DNA from: Bacteroidaceae bacterium
Lineage (GTDB): Bacteria > Bacteroidota > Bacteroidia > Bacteroidales > Bacteroidaceae
DNA length: 64,000 nucleotides
Direction: 5' to 3'
Assembly: GCA_017965425.1 (NCBI GenBank)
Contig: JAGCPY010000029.1
Coordinates: 1-64,000 of the forward strand
Shown here: piece after piece, positions 34,601-44,234 of the stretch
Numbering within the stretch: the first letter of the stretch is position 1
Layout of the letters: every line of letters starts with the position of its first letter
Made by a program: the position numbers and the translations under genes
Notes under the pieces: model-generated
The model's database searches: none
What the model was told of the DNA's origin: nothing
The model's input: the letters and a program-made list of their open reading frames with translations, nothing else

Positions 34601-36015
34601 TTCACCGTCCACGTCTGCCCATTCGTGGTAGGCACGGCGGGATAGGTGTACTTCGTATAGTCGCGCTTGGCTTCTGCAGGTAAACCGTCGGTGGCGTCGG
34701 AGAAGAAGGCGTTGGCAAGGGAATACAGTTCCGCGCCGTCCTCATCGATAATACGCAGTGTTCCCGTCACGCCGTCAGGCACGGTGAACTCGTTGGAGTA
34801 GAGCGTCAGACCGGGATAGTTGGCGTTGGTGAAGCTGAAGCGCACGCGGTTCTGGGGCTTCATGAAGCCATAGAGGTTTCCGTCGGTGCTCGTGGCATAG
34901 TCATTGCCATCGACATCGCTGGCGGCGAGCGTCAGTGGGGTGTCCGTCGTGCCGTCGTAGCTGTTGATGACGGGTACTACGTTCTGCACGCCGCTTCCAT
35001 CGAGACGGGCGTCTGTCAGGTCGAGGGTGTAGGCAGTCTCGTTGCGGGCTGCGTAGTTGGGCAGCTTCGACTGCAAGGGATAGCTGTAGTCGCCGAAGGC
35101 CGCTCTCATCGAACCGGAGAAGTCGTACTGTCCGTCGTTGCCGGCATAGAGCATACGCGCGGGCTTGCTTTCAGCGGACGGGAAGGAACGGAACGTGAGG
35201 TGGTTCGACGAGATGTCGAGGTCGGTGAGGCCGTCCAAGCCGTCCATGCTGAGGGTGGTCAGACCGTTATTGGCCACATCAAGCACCTTGATAGGCTCGC
35301 CGTAACCTGCCAAGTCTTCCAGCTGGTTGCCCTGTGCAGAAATCGTGGTGACAGCCGTGGGAACGACCAGCGAGAACATGCTGTTGCTTTCGCAGCGCAC
35401 AATGTCGAGGTTGGTATTGCCGGAGAGGTCGAGATTAGAGATGCTGTTTCCCGTGATGTCGAGGGAGTAGAGCGTCGTACCTGTAAAGGTAAGGCTCGTC
35501 AGTCCGCAGTTAGCCACGTTCAGGTTCTCCAAAGCCGGACACTTGGCGGCAGTGATGGCGTTGGCCACAGCTGCGCTGGTGTTCGACACGTCGATGTCGG
35601 TCAAGGCGGACATCGTGCCAAGGGTCAAGGAGGTCAGGGCGGTGCAGCCTTTCAGGTTGAGAGAAGCTAAATGAGAGGCCATACCTGTCACGTTCATTTC
35701 AGCCACATTTGCCTTGTTGTTATAAACCTCAAGATAGGTGACGTCGTCGGGCAGGGTAATAGTCAACGTCTTATAGGTGTTGCTACCTGTCGTGACGGCA
35801 AAGGTCTGCCAATAGGTGTCGTTCACGGTCAGGGAAACCGTACCCCCAGAACCATTTGCTGTTGTTTTGCTTCTCGTGACACTGTCACTGGTCTTGCTGA
35901 TGCGGAAGTAAATCGTCTGCGAGTTATTGACCGATGTCACGGTGAAGGTTTGTGAAGCCGCAGCAGAGAGGATGCTTGCAACGGCGAGAATGAATACAGA
36001 TAATATCTTTTTCAT
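31681..36015 (-). CDS. Secreted LRR and lectin-like repeat protein with sorting tail
   Basis: A 1444-residue protein ending the mucin operon. After a signal peptide and a beta module come about ten leucine-rich repeats (95-330: LASLNLKGCTALTSLTLG, LENLNVANCGLTSLTF and similar). Then several copies of a ricin-like module appear, each opened by a W-x-x-V-D-G-x-G-x-x-(V/M)-(Y/F)-S strand and ending in a W-x-F-x-G-x-(P/Q)-(F/Y)-(D/N)-G motif (FVGNQYDGFKI, FFGDPFNGFII, FTGDPFNGIEI). The last 170 residues (DKSYATFYFDRDV onward, SDATNYYSLGKLNGEIGFYK) are almost the same as in the sialidase at 44462-49387. The tail YDLSGRRI...RGIYIVNGKKVTVQ indicates type IX-like export. No catalytic domain was seen; glycan binding to assist the operon's hydrolases is inferred. 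Confidence 0.75.
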   Translation of the reverse strand: MKKILSVFILAVASILSAAASQTFTVTSVNNSQTIYFRISKTSDSVTRSKTTANGSGGTVSLTVNDTYWQTFAVTTGSNTYKTLTITLPDDVTYLEVYNNKANVAEMNVTGMASHLASLNLKGCTALTSLTLGTMSALTDIDVSNTSAAVANAITAAKCPALENLNVANCGLTSLTFTGTTLYSLDITGNSISNLDLSGNTNLDIVRCESNSMFSLVVPTAVTTISAQGNQLEDLAGYGEPIKVLDVANNGLTTLSMDGLDGLTDLDISSNHLTFRSFPSAESKPARMLYAGNDGQYDFSGSMRAAFGDYSYPLQSKLPNYAARNETAYTLDLTDARLDGSGVQNVVPVINSYDGTTDTPLTLAASDVDGNDYATSTDGNLYGFMKPQNRVRFSFTNANYPGLTLYSNEFTVPDGVTGTLRIIDEDGAELYSLANAFFSDATDGLPAEAKRDYTKYTYPAVPTTNGQTWTVKAEPSDDAPFAWAKTYGSATWYYLSLGAGPNKWATAGESNGSAGTAHGGHALKSSYNTTDNNYRWAFVGNQYDGFKIYNRGRGEEQTLQDYSGYTTPPSGGAYPTMRSGSSLTWIVRTNSSGDGFSLENKDGGTDGGVNAPCFLNNFGALGYLNYWITNDYDSQNDPGSLFTVQKASDPISNTVKWVLVDGNDNPVYSLITDVSSGQNINSYPTELTTMASERFVTLPTLTPFTAGSGQTVKNVSYTWTGPFQISTTGNEHHYQLKIRNALYITSNTMAGGQLDCTTSSEVTNDQRWMFFGDPFNGFIIRNYAKSGQALAAANGTATNGSSFPTFQSEGTRWIITTCTQAGFTNPFSIAPAGTTGVYWNQYGGVGNNQGLKYWSANGTSDGGGAIQAIEIVDAVSDVPITWTIVDGEGNQMFSTTVNHAYGSTVSSYPAALTDFADRFVGYPTLAPFTASESKEVQVTYHWTGPFQLTTDTDNPHLYFFKSTRYGYYAYAPDSSTGQAKQASGTKNWVTPRGRWFFTGDPFNGIEIRPYAYPETGLVNSMLSTTPTKYIPKANPDITTNYWDNALPSAAISFVLPNNPSNCLAEQLGTWSSASINSDKGLSFVVEEADDISMLVEPGYYQVRCMGSNLTTKYWKLGSDHKLYNDGNPADMNTVFRIEENVNASNNLPTYYIAGFDGDNAWYFDNSRDSYSQQFTTTQTEANYVPAEIIYNAKSGDIPYYAIKMSTQSSYPGYSYANTNGSTNQVVTYSYSSGSTDGSAWALEPVARVKLNTVGDKSYATFYFDRDVQTDANTKAYYVTTTNGSYAQLTEVENEGHDIPARTAVVLINSEQAGSALFHVTSGLSRVVDAESNLLKGTLTSMDLDLSDATNYYSLGKLNGEIGFYKFTGGTITLGANKAYLNTTTPSGNVKGFILGFGDTDGINELVSSPVGEGAWVYDLSGRRIAGKTLKRGIYIVNGKKVTVQ

Positions 36016-36033
36016 AGTCTTGTCCTCCTTGCT

Positions 36034-38757
36034 TTAGTCGTTATTGATAGATGAAGGCATCGTCCAGCTCGGATTAGCCACCTGAAGGATGGCCTTCACG
36101 CGGTTGTCGTCGCAGGTGGAGAGGCTGAGGGCATTCATGTCGTTTCGGAACTCATCGTACATGTCAGCCGTCATCAGGTACCATGCACCGCCGAAGGTGC
36201 GATAGGCCACCTGACGCAGCAGGCCGCACTTCTCGAAGTAGGGGAAGAGGTTGTACCCGCTGAGGCGGCTGGCCTTGCGGATGTAGTTCAGGATGAACGG
36301 CACGGAGTTGACGCTCCATCCGAGGTGATCAGACTTGATATAGTTCTTCGTCGTCCATACGCTGCTGCTGTAGCTGGAACGGAACTGGCTGCAGGCATTG
36401 GCATCGCCGTTTTGCGCAGCTGCCAGGATTTCATACTTATCCACGCTGCTCTTCTCGATGCTCGAACCCACGATGGTGTTGCCATTCTTCTTGTCGGTCT
36501 GGCGCAGTGCCTCGAAGAGGTCGTAGCTGAAGTCAGGCTTGTTGAGCGTGCTGATGGCATAGAAGGAGATGGCGATGAACGGACGTGCCGTGCAGTAGTT
36601 GGTGAAGTCGAAGGAATAAACGCTCTGCGTGGTTTCTGCCGTCCAGTCGCGGTGGTTGTTGTAGGTGTTGTTAACCAGAGTGGTGAAGTAGGAATTCCAG
36701 CTGACCTCAGACTTATTGCTATTGGCGTTGTCACGGGTGTTGGCGATGGTGGTATATACCGTGTTGTCGTTTGCCGTCAATCCGTCGGCCACTACACCGT
36801 TATAGAGCGTTGTGCCGAAGGCGGGATGGCAGCCGTGGCCGGTGTCGGTGAGGCCGAAGCGCACGGTATTCCAGTAGGAGTTGTAGTTGTTCGTGGCCTC
36901 GTCGCAGCCTGCCCAGTTGAAGTAGGGACGCATCTGGTGCTGGTGACCCCACTCGTGGCTGATACCCCAGACGCTGGCACCGCTGGCCTTGAGCATCTTG
37001 TAGAGGTCGAGGCACTCTTCCTGAACGTCGTAGCAGAAGCTCACGCCAAGGTCGCCCTGGAACATGAAGTATTGATAATTCACGTATGCCAAAGCACGGG
37101 TGTTCGGCACGCGGTTGTACTTCTGCAAGCCCAATGCCTCGTGCTCGGAACCGATAATGTATTCCAAAGCGCGAATGTACTGGCGGTAGCCTTTCGCTGT
37201 TCCTGTCGAGGAGAACCATCCGCTGCTCTTCGTTGTGGTGCGGCAGTAGTTGTAGAGGGCATTGGCTTCCCAGATCATGTGGGCGTGGCCGGTGATGACA
37301 TCCATGTGCATGTTGGGCGCGTTCTTACAGAGGTTGTGCATCTCGTCGTTGGTGAGGTCGAGGCTGAGGTAGCCGTTCTCGATGCCGTTGAGGAAGTGCA
37401 TGGGTACGTCGGCATAGGCACCGTCCGTGTCGGCGAAGTAGGTGACGTATGCCAAGCCGTCGGAAATCTGAGATGCAGTAGCACCAGAGGGTGTGGCAGG
37501 GATGTACTCGATGATGTTCATGCCCTCATGCAGGCCGTAGGAACTGAGAATCGGACCGAAGGTGCCGTCGTTGAGGGAACCGCCGTAAGTGTCGGCAGGA
37601 TACTTGCCGGGGAACCACGAGACGATGGTCAAGCCGAGGGTGGCACCAGAGGGAATGCTGGGAATCCAGATGGCTATCTTCGAGTTCTTCTTCACGCTGA
37701 TACCCGTCACGTTGCCGAGGCGGTCGTAGTACTTTCCGGGAGCGTTCCACTCGTCGCTGATGGTCTGCGGCGACTTGAAGCATTGGGCAGTGTGGACGCG
37801 GTAGGTGGTGCTGTAGCCACCGTCGTAGATAGCCTGTGCCAGCGTCTTGATGAAGGCGTTGCTGACGTTGTTGATGGTGGTCTGCGTCACGCCGCTCTTG
37901 AGCGTGGTCCAGAGGTCGTCCTCAAACAGGCTTTCGGCAAAGGAGCTGGCCGAGGTGTTGCGCTTTCCGATGACAAACTCAGCACAGCTGGCATGGTTGT
38001 TGTAACCGGAGGAGATGACAACGCGAATGTAGCGGGCTGGCACTGCCGTAAAGTCAACGGAGGAAGCCGACGACCGCATCTGGAAATCATAGTTGCCGAT
38101 GGTCGTCCAAGAGCTGTTGTTGGTGGAATATTGCAAACGGAACGCGCCCCAGTTGCCATTCGACTGGTCCGAGCGCGGGGTGTAGGTGATGAAATCCACA
38201 CTCTTGGATGAGCCGAGGTCCCACGTGGCTGTCACCGTGCCGCCATTGGCCAGGGCTTGACCGCTGTTGTAGTTCGTATGCCAGATGGTGGAGGTGTTGC
38301 CGTCGTAGGAGTTCGTGAACGGACTTTCATTGGCGTTCGATGCGCAGGTACCCCCCGTGATGGTGTACTTCGTGTCTTCAAAAGAAGATAGTGCTGCCCC
38401 GCTGTACTCGTCACCGTTCTGGGCGATGGTCAGCACTTGCGTCACGCTGGCATCGGCAGAGCCGGAGATGGTGATGTCGCCGTAGCGCGTGGAGGCGGAA
38501 GCATTTTTGGCCACGTGGATCGTCAGGCGTGTGCCGGAGAATGAGGCGGAGAGCCACGCCGTGGCATCGCTGGAGACGGTAGCCGAGAGCGTTCCGGCAT
38601 TCTTCGCCGTGATGTCGTAGTACATCGTGCGCTCCGTGTTACTTACCGTACGGTTGTGCGGTGCTTCGATGATGACATCCTGCGCCTGCACGCTCAAGGA
38701 GAGCAAGGGCAGGAAGAGCATCATCCGAAGTCGTTTCGTAATGTTTGATAGTTTCAT
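36034..38757 (-). CDS. M60-like mucin/glycoprotein metalloprotease
   Basis: A 907-residue secreted protease. After the signal peptide (about 1-25) there is a BACON-like domain (28-113, DATAWLSASFSGTRLTI), a discoidin/CBM32-like domain (about 120-270, WDLGSSKSVDFITYTPRSD) and an M60/enhancin-type catalytic region (about 280-800). The gluzincin motif His601-Glu602-x-x-His605 is in GISHEWGHQHQMRP, with Glu618-type acidic residues downstream. M60-like proteases of gut and mucosal bacteria cleave O-glycosylated mucins. It has no GxYIVxGKK tail. Spacing is 18 bp to the LRR gene and 20 bp from the GH20-GH33 gene, so it is operonic with both. Glycoprotein substrates are supported by these neighbours. 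Confidence 0.92.
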   Translation of the reverse strand: MKLSNITKRLRMMLFLPLLSLSVQAQDVIIEAPHNRTVSNTERTMYYDITAKNAGTLSATVSSDATAWLSASFSGTRLTIHVAKNASASTRYGDITISGSADASVTQVLTIAQNGDEYSGAALSSFEDTKYTITGGTCASNANESPFTNSYDGNTSTIWHTNYNSGQALANGGTVTATWDLGSSKSVDFITYTPRSDQSNGNWGAFRLQYSTNNSSWTTIGNYDFQMRSSASSVDFTAVPARYIRVVISSGYNNHASCAEFVIGKRNTSASSFAESLFEDDLWTTLKSGVTQTTINNVSNAFIKTLAQAIYDGGYSTTYRVHTAQCFKSPQTISDEWNAPGKYYDRLGNVTGISVKKNSKIAIWIPSIPSGATLGLTIVSWFPGKYPADTYGGSLNDGTFGPILSSYGLHEGMNIIEYIPATPSGATASQISDGLAYVTYFADTDGAYADVPMHFLNGIENGYLSLDLTNDEMHNLCKNAPNMHMDVITGHAHMIWEANALYNYCRTTTKSSGWFSSTGTAKGYRQYIRALEYIIGSEHEALGLQKYNRVPNTRALAYVNYQYFMFQGDLGVSFCYDVQEECLDLYKMLKASGASVWGISHEWGHQHQMRPYFNWAGCDEATNNYNSYWNTVRFGLTDTGHGCHPAFGTTLYNGVVADGLTANDNTVYTTIANTRDNANSNKSEVSWNSYFTTLVNNTYNNHRDWTAETTQSVYSFDFTNYCTARPFIAISFYAISTLNKPDFSYDLFEALRQTDKKNGNTIVGSSIEKSSVDKYEILAAAQNGDANACSQFRSSYSSSVWTTKNYIKSDHLGWSVNSVPFILNYIRKASRLSGYNLFPYFEKCGLLRQVAYRTFGGAWYLMTADMYDEFRNDMNALSLSTCDDNRVKAILQVANPSWTMPSSINND

Positions 38758-38777
38758 GTTTTTGTGTTTAGTTCTCT

Positions 38778-41700
38778 TTATTTAATGATATATTTCTTTC
38801 CGTTGATGATGTTGATTCCCTTCATCGGCTTGCTCAGGCGCTGGCCGGCGAGGTTGTAGATGTTTCCCTTGCCCTTTTGAGAGGGGGCAGAGGTGAGGCT
38901 CTCAATGCCTGTTGCGTCGGACAACGTGACGGTGAACTGCATGATGCAGGCAAACCGGTTGTTGCTGCTTCCCTTGCTCTTCATGGAGAAGGTCGTCGTG
39001 GGTGCATAGATGTTGTCCACGGTCAGCATGTGTGGCGTGCCGCTGTTGGTGTTGACCTCAGCGGTTTGCGTGCCGTCGGCAGAGGTGAGGGTGTAGGTCT
39101 CGGAGGATGTAAAGAAATGTCCTCCGATGCTGTAGCCTTTGATGAGATAGCCCTGGGGAGCGGTGATGGTGAAGACATCGGTGGCGCCTGCGGCACTGGG
39201 CTTGATGCAGAAGTCACGCTGACCGTAGTCGCTCTCACGGTTGAAGGCACTGTACGTGGCCGAAATCTCCACGCCGGCGAAGCCGGAACTGGCATTGGTG
39301 GTGAACTTGTTGGCCCAACCCGAAGAGGGAGTCCATGCGCCCCACGGAGCACTGGTGTTGGTCTCGCCCATGGAGATGATGGTGGCCGTGGGATGGTGCA
39401 GGGCTTCGCTCAGCTCGTCGATGCGGGCGTTGATGGCTTCGCTGCTGAGGACGATGTAGTTGATGGCATAGCAGTCCATCTTGTCCTGATTCCCCAGGCT
39501 GCCGTCCTCATAGATGATGGCTACGTCGCCGTTGGCCAGCTTCTGCATGGAGCTGTAGGCGGCATAACCCGGCTGGAGCTGCAGCGCCTCGTACCACGTC
39601 TGCCCCTGGTTGAGGCTCATGTAGAGGCGCAGGTCGCGGCGGTAGGTGCTGAAAGTCTTGGTGAGGGTGTGCAGCATCACGTCGGGCCGTGCGGCGTTCT
39701 CGGTGGCGCGGTTATAGTAGAGGATGTCGGCATTACAGCCGTTGGCATTCATCTCGTCGCCCCAGATGCCTTGTGTTCCCCAGTTCGTGATGCCGTCGCC
39801 GCTGGCGTCGCCCGTAGAGCGGTTGTAGCCTCGGTTGGCCATGCTGTTCCAACCGCCACGACGCACGGAAAGGAGGAGCGAGTTGTCGTTCATCACTTCC
39901 AGTTTCGACTCGTCGGCACCCGTATAGACGGCTGTGGGCATGATGGTCCACGTCGCCCCTTCGTCGTCGGAATAGAGGATGTACTCGTTGGTCGTTCCGC
40001 TGACCTTGCCGTTCATGGCAAAGGCCACGCGGCCATTGTCGAAGGTGACGCCCTTGCCGGCTGTGGTGAAGGCGCTCTGGAAGGTGATGCCTCCCTTGTT
40101 GATGGCGCCGAAGATGTCTTTGGGCGTGGACCACGTGGCACCGTTGTCGGTGCTTTCGGTGTAGCCCGTATGGAGCATACCTGTCGGATAGCTGTTCTTG
40201 CCCGCCGCCATGAGGCAGATGAGCTTGCCGCTCTGGGTGCACACCACGGCGGGGTCGCCGTAGCCGTAGGCGGCTTCCGAGGAGCCGTCTCCGGCGGCGA
40301 TGGTCTTGGGTGCCGACCAGGTGGCGCCGTTGTCCATGCTCTTCCGCATCACCACGTCGATCTTGTGGCCCGAAGCGGGTTTGCCCAGGTCCTCGGTGTT
40401 GTCGTAGCGGTAGTCGGTGAAGGCCGCAATGCCGCCGTCGGCAGTACGGATGATGACGGGTATGCGGTAGTACTTGGCCTGACTCTGCGAAGCCGTCCAG
40501 AGGGCGGCCTGCTGCTTGAAGATGCGCATTGCGCCGTCGGGGTTGCCGATGGCGGAGAGGTCGCAGGCGTTGGTGCCGTAGGCGTTGCTGTAGGCAATGG
40601 AGGTGACGGCGGCGTCGATGGTGGCGAGTTCCGTGGCCGTGCTCTTCACGTCGGCAGTCACCCATATATAAATAGGTGTATCGGCCGTGAGGGCTGTGGC
40701 GGAGGAAGTCGGGATGGTGAGGCTGCTGCCCGTGACCGTGGCTTCACCGATCTTCACGGGACTGGGCGCCGTATGAATCTGGTCGATGGCGGTGGTGTAG
40801 ACGGCTACGCGGTCAAGCTGGTCGGCACCGGTGAGCGTCACGCTGACGCTGGTCGGCGTGCAGGTCTTGAACGGCGTGACCTTCAGGCGCAGAAGTGCCT
40901 GCATCGTGTTGCCACGTCCCGTGGTCTGGTGGCCTTGGCAGACGGTGACGTTCGTGGCACGGAAGCAGAGCGAGGGGTCTACGTCGGGAAGTTCAACGGG
41001 AAAGAACTGCCAAGCGGCGTTGCCCGTGGTGGAGGAGGGAACGCTCGTTCCCCACCCTGCCACTGTGCCGCCTACGGTGTTGGCATCCATGATGACGTCG
41101 TTCACATCTTGCAGGTAGAAGTACCCCGAGGCGATGGCGCCGATGGTGTAGGCGGCCTTCTTGATGGCCGTGGTTCCGTTGTTGTTGCCGCCGCCTGTGC
41201 CGCCCAAGCCGTTGACAAGCGTGTAGAAGTAGTTGCCGTAGCCGGTCTGAAGGAAGTACTTCCCTCCGGCATCATCTATGAGACGCACCAGAAACTGTGC
41301 GTTGTCAGGAGCATAGCCGCTGGGCTGCGCGGCTTGTGTATAGAGCTTGTGGTCGGCCGCTTTCTCGTAGAGATAGCCGTTGCGACCCACATTCTTCATG
41401 ACGTACCATCGACCCGTGGTGAGGCTGGTGGCAGCGGTGGCCGAGACGTTCATGTCGTGGTTGGTCAGTTCGCCGAGGGCTGTCGAGGAGAGGGGAAAAG
41501 GGATGTCGTCCTCGGCAATCTCTGTGATGACATACTTGCAACCCGTGTCGGTGGTGTTCGTGCCGCCGCCCCAGTTATAGATCTTGTTGCCACCGGAGAG
41601 AGCAGAACTGCTGAGGTTGGTCTGGTTGAACTGGCACGAGCCGGAAGTGATGATGACATAACCCGTCTCGTCGGCTTTGGCGATTGTCCACCCTGCGGCA

Positions 41701-44228
41701 GGTGACGTGGCTTGCGTCTTGAGGACGCTGTTGTTCGTGCTGTTGGGCAGGATATACGACCCGTCCAGGGCATTGACGATGTCAAACCTGCCATCGCCCC
41801 GGCTGACGAACTTCCAGCAGGAGGCGGCCTCCACGGTCGTTCCGCCGCCCAGCTCACCGCCGACACCCGTCGAGGTGGCATAGCGCGTGCCGCGCAGGGG
41901 AGTGCAGAACGTATAGTAGTGGTTCTCGCCGGATGTGCTGGCCAGGGGCTGGTTGATGGCCTGTGCCGACAGGCCGTTCTTGAAGGTCGTGAAGGCCGTT
42001 TCCAGCGACGTCACCTGTGCCTCGCGCTCGGCGGCGGTCATCGTCGTCTGCAACGTGGCTTCCACCTCGGCCACTGCGGCGTTCAACGTGGCGGCAGCAC
42101 TCACGGGGTAGTAGCCCACCCGTGTACTGCAGACGCTGTTGACGTAGGTCTTGATTTCGCCAATCTTTGCCACGACACTCTCTGCATTGGCGTCCAGGCT
42201 CTGAATGGGCGAGTAGGTGATTCCGTCGAGGGCATGGCGACCGGTAGCGTCGGTGAGCACGAAGGTGAACATCCACTTGTTGAGGCGGATGTTGCTGGCG
42301 CTGACGTAGGGCAGTTTCAGCAGCACCTTGTTCCATCCTGCGCGCAAGGATATAGAAATAGGTTCGCGCGCGGGGAAGTTCTCGTTGCCGAGGTCCACCT
42401 CGCTGTTGATGCTCCTGCCGCTGTTGGTCCACGTGGGAGGAGCCACCTCTGTGCCGTTCACCCAGATGCGTGAGCCCTTGCGGTCCCAGTTGCCGGCATC
42501 GGGAGCCTTGTCGTTCTCCGAGCGGCTGTAGTTTTGGAACTCGATGAGGGCGCCTGCCGTCTGTGCCGTGGGCGAATAGACGTAGGTCCAGGCGTAGGCC
42601 GTAGTGTTCAGCTGCGGGCTGGCGTAGAAGCCTGGGACGTTCGTTCCCCAGACGTGGCGCAGGTAGATGCCGGCTCCGGTGGCCATGCTCGTCGTATAGG
42701 TCTGACCGTCGTAGGTGAATTGGTCGGGCAGGATGTCATCGGTGGCGGTCTCGGGCGGGAATACTGCAGTGGCCGAGCCGCCGTTGGGAAATGCCTGTGT
42801 GATGCGCCACTTCACGTTGGTCTGCTTGACATAAGGGATAGGCTCGCTGGCCAGCCACGTGTCCTTGTAGTGGAGGAAGCGGCGTTCCCAGTCGGCAAAC
42901 GCCTCGAACTCCGAGCCGCTGTTGGGCAGCGTCGTGCCGCCGACCTCGATGTACTGGTTGCCGCCGCCCATCCAGCCACGTTCAGCAGTGGCGAGGGCGT
43001 GGGCATAGAGGCCGTTCTGACAGATGATATCTGTCTCGGTCGGCGTCTTGCGATCGTTCCAGATGGCGGTGATGGCACCGGCCACCTCGCTGTTGCCCTG
43101 CTGGGCATAATAGATATTGCTCTTGTAGATACCCACCAGGTCGGCAAAAACGTCGAAATGGTTGACGTAGTTGTAGCGGCAGTCGATATTGGGCAGGCCG
43201 TCAATCTTACGGCCACTGGTGCTCCACATCTCCGTCATATCGATGTAGGGCAGGTTCGCCTTGCTGATGGCGACGCCGCTGATGGGGTTCCATACGATGC
43301 ACTTGCGGTGGAGCGTCTGCTTGATGTACTGCGACATCTCGTTGACGAAGGCCGCCGTCGTGCCAGCCTCGTCGGCACCCATGTGGATGTAGGGTGCCAG
43401 CGGAAAGGCTGTGGCCAGCTCCGAGAGCAAGGCCTTCAAAGCCACCTTGCCTTGGTCGCTGCTCATGGTGTAACCCATGGCATTGGTGAAGGCGGTGGAG
43501 TGACCGGGCATGTCGATTTCGGGAATGACGATGACGCCACGCTCGGCAGCGTAGGCTTCCAGTTCGGTGCATTGAGCCTGGGTGTAGTAGCTTCCCGCGA
43601 AGCGCGTCATATTGGCGGCTTGGTTGAGTTGCGGATAAACCTTACTCTCGAAGCGGAAGCCTTGGTTGTCGGTCAGGTGCCAATGAAAGACATTGACCTT
43701 GAAGCGCGAAAGCAAGTCGATTTCCTTCTTCAGCTCATCGAAGGAGATGAACGAACGACCTACGTCGTGCATGATGCCGCGCAGCTTGAAAGCCGGGTAG
43801 TCGGTGATGCTGACGCCTGGAATGCTGGTGCCGCCGGTGGCAGCGGCGAGCTGCATCAACGTCTGGGCAGCACGGATCACGCCTGTCTTTGTGGCAGCGG
43901 TGATGGTGATGGCATCAGCCGTGACGTTCAGTTTGTAGCCTTCGTTGTCGAAGCCTGCCAGCGTGTAGTCGAAGGTACCGAGCGTGGCGGTACTGACGAT
44001 ATTCACCGTCACTGAGGCCGCGCCACTGCTGGACGTGGTGAAGAGAGAGGCTAACAATGTAGAATTGGTAGGGTCAGTCAGTACCACGGGACGACCGAGA
44101 ACGAATGTAGCTTCGTTCTCGGTCATCTGTTGAGGCTTGGGTAACAACCACGATGTGGCAGTGGATGCCCACAGGCTTCCGACATCGACGAGGAGCAGCA
44201 ATGCCAGAAGGAAATGTCTTGTTTTCAT
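38778..44228 (-). CDS. GH20 beta-hexosaminidase fused to GH33 sialidase
   Basis: An 1816-residue bifunctional glycosidase. GH20 occupies about 25-480: the N-terminal GH20b domain, VFHWHLTDNQGFR, PEIDMPGHS and catalytic Asp286-Glu287 in HMGADEAG, the substrate-assisted pair. A beta domain and ricin-like modules follow (about 480-1080), then a sialidase N-terminal-type domain. GH33 spans about 1240-1620: the arginine-triad YRIPVI motif near 1254 and Asp boxes (SMDNGATWSAP, STDNGATWS, SDDEGATW). The end has a beta module (GYLIKGYSIGGHFF) and tail YNLAGQRL...GINIINGKKYIIK. Sialidase and hexosaminidase in one chain would remove terminal sialic acid and then the exposed HexNAc from mucin or N-glycans. 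It is the third gene in the operon. Confidence 0.92.
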   Translation of the reverse strand: MKTRHFLLALLLLVDVGSLWASTATSWLLPKPQQMTENEATFVLGRPVVLTDPTNSTLLASLFTTSSSGAASVTVNIVSTATLGTFDYTLAGFDNEGYKLNVTADAITITAATKTGVIRAAQTLMQLAAATGGTSIPGVSITDYPAFKLRGIMHDVGRSFISFDELKKEIDLLSRFKVNVFHWHLTDNQGFRFESKVYPQLNQAANMTRFAGSYYTQAQCTELEAYAAERGVIVIPEIDMPGHSTAFTNAMGYTMSSDQGKVALKALLSELATAFPLAPYIHMGADEAGTTAAFVNEMSQYIKQTLHRKCIVWNPISGVAISKANLPYIDMTEMWSTSGRKIDGLPNIDCRYNYVNHFDVFADLVGIYKSNIYYAQQGNSEVAGAITAIWNDRKTPTETDIICQNGLYAHALATAERGWMGGGNQYIEVGGTTLPNSGSEFEAFADWERRFLHYKDTWLASEPIPYVKQTNVKWRITQAFPNGGSATAVFPPETATDDILPDQFTYDGQTYTTSMATGAGIYLRHVWGTNVPGFYASPQLNTTAYAWTYVYSPTAQTAGALIEFQNYSRSENDKAPDAGNWDRKGSRIWVNGTEVAPPTWTNSGRSINSEVDLGNENFPAREPISISLRAGWNKVLLKLPYVSASNIRLNKWMFTFVLTDATGRHALDGITYSPIQSLDANAESVVAKIGEIKTYVNSVCSTRVGYYPVSAAATLNAAVAEVEATLQTTMTAAEREAQVTSLETAFTTFKNGLSAQAINQPLASTSGENHYYTFCTPLRGTRYATSTGVGGELGGGTTVEAASCWKFVSRGDGRFDIVNALDGSYILPNSTNNSVLKTQATSPAAGWTIAKADETGYVIITSGSCQFNQTNLSSSALSGGNKIYNWGGGTNTTDTGCKYVITEIAEDDIPFPLSSTALGELTNHDMNVSATAATSLTTGRWYVMKNVGRNGYLYEKAADHKLYTQAAQPSGYAPDNAQFLVRLIDDAGGKYFLQTGYGNYFYTLVNGLGGTGGGNNNGTTAIKKAAYTIGAIASGYFYLQDVNDVIMDANTVGGTVAGWGTSVPSSTTGNAAWQFFPVELPDVDPSLCFRATNVTVCQGHQTTGRGNTMQALLRLKVTPFKTCTPTSVSVTLTGADQLDRVAVYTTAIDQIHTAPSPVKIGEATVTGSSLTIPTSSATALTADTPIYIWVTADVKSTATELATIDAAVTSIAYSNAYGTNACDLSAIGNPDGAMRIFKQQAALWTASQSQAKYYRIPVIIRTADGGIAAFTDYRYDNTEDLGKPASGHKIDVVMRKSMDNGATWSAPKTIAAGDGSSEAAYGYGDPAVVCTQSGKLICLMAAGKNSYPTGMLHTGYTESTDNGATWSTPKDIFGAINKGGITFQSAFTTAGKGVTFDNGRVAFAMNGKVSGTTNEYILYSDDEGATWTIMPTAVYTGADESKLEVMNDNSLLLSVRRGGWNSMANRGYNRSTGDASGDGITNWGTQGIWGDEMNANGCNADILYYNRATENAARPDVMLHTLTKTFSTYRRDLRLYMSLNQGQTWYEALQLQPGYAAYSSMQKLANGDVAIIYEDGSLGNQDKMDCYAINYIVLSSEAINARIDELSEALHHPTATIISMGETNTSAPWGAWTPSSGWANKFTTNASSGFAGVEISATYSAFNRESDYGQRDFCIKPSAAGATDVFTITAPQGYLIKGYSIGGHFFTSSETYTLTSADGTQTAEVNTNSGTPHMLTVDNIYAPTTTFSMKSKGSSNNRFACIMQFTVTLSDATGIESLTSAPSQKGKGNIYNLAGQRLSKPMKGINIINGKKYIIK

Positions 44229-44234
44229 AATTGT

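Noticed and set aside
36325..41705. Long plus-strand open frames opposite the M60 protease (628 codons) and GH20-GH33 gene (942 codons)
   Set aside because: They mirror genes with clear catalytic motifs, and their translations are low-complexity Val/Gly/Ala-rich. They are shadow frames.
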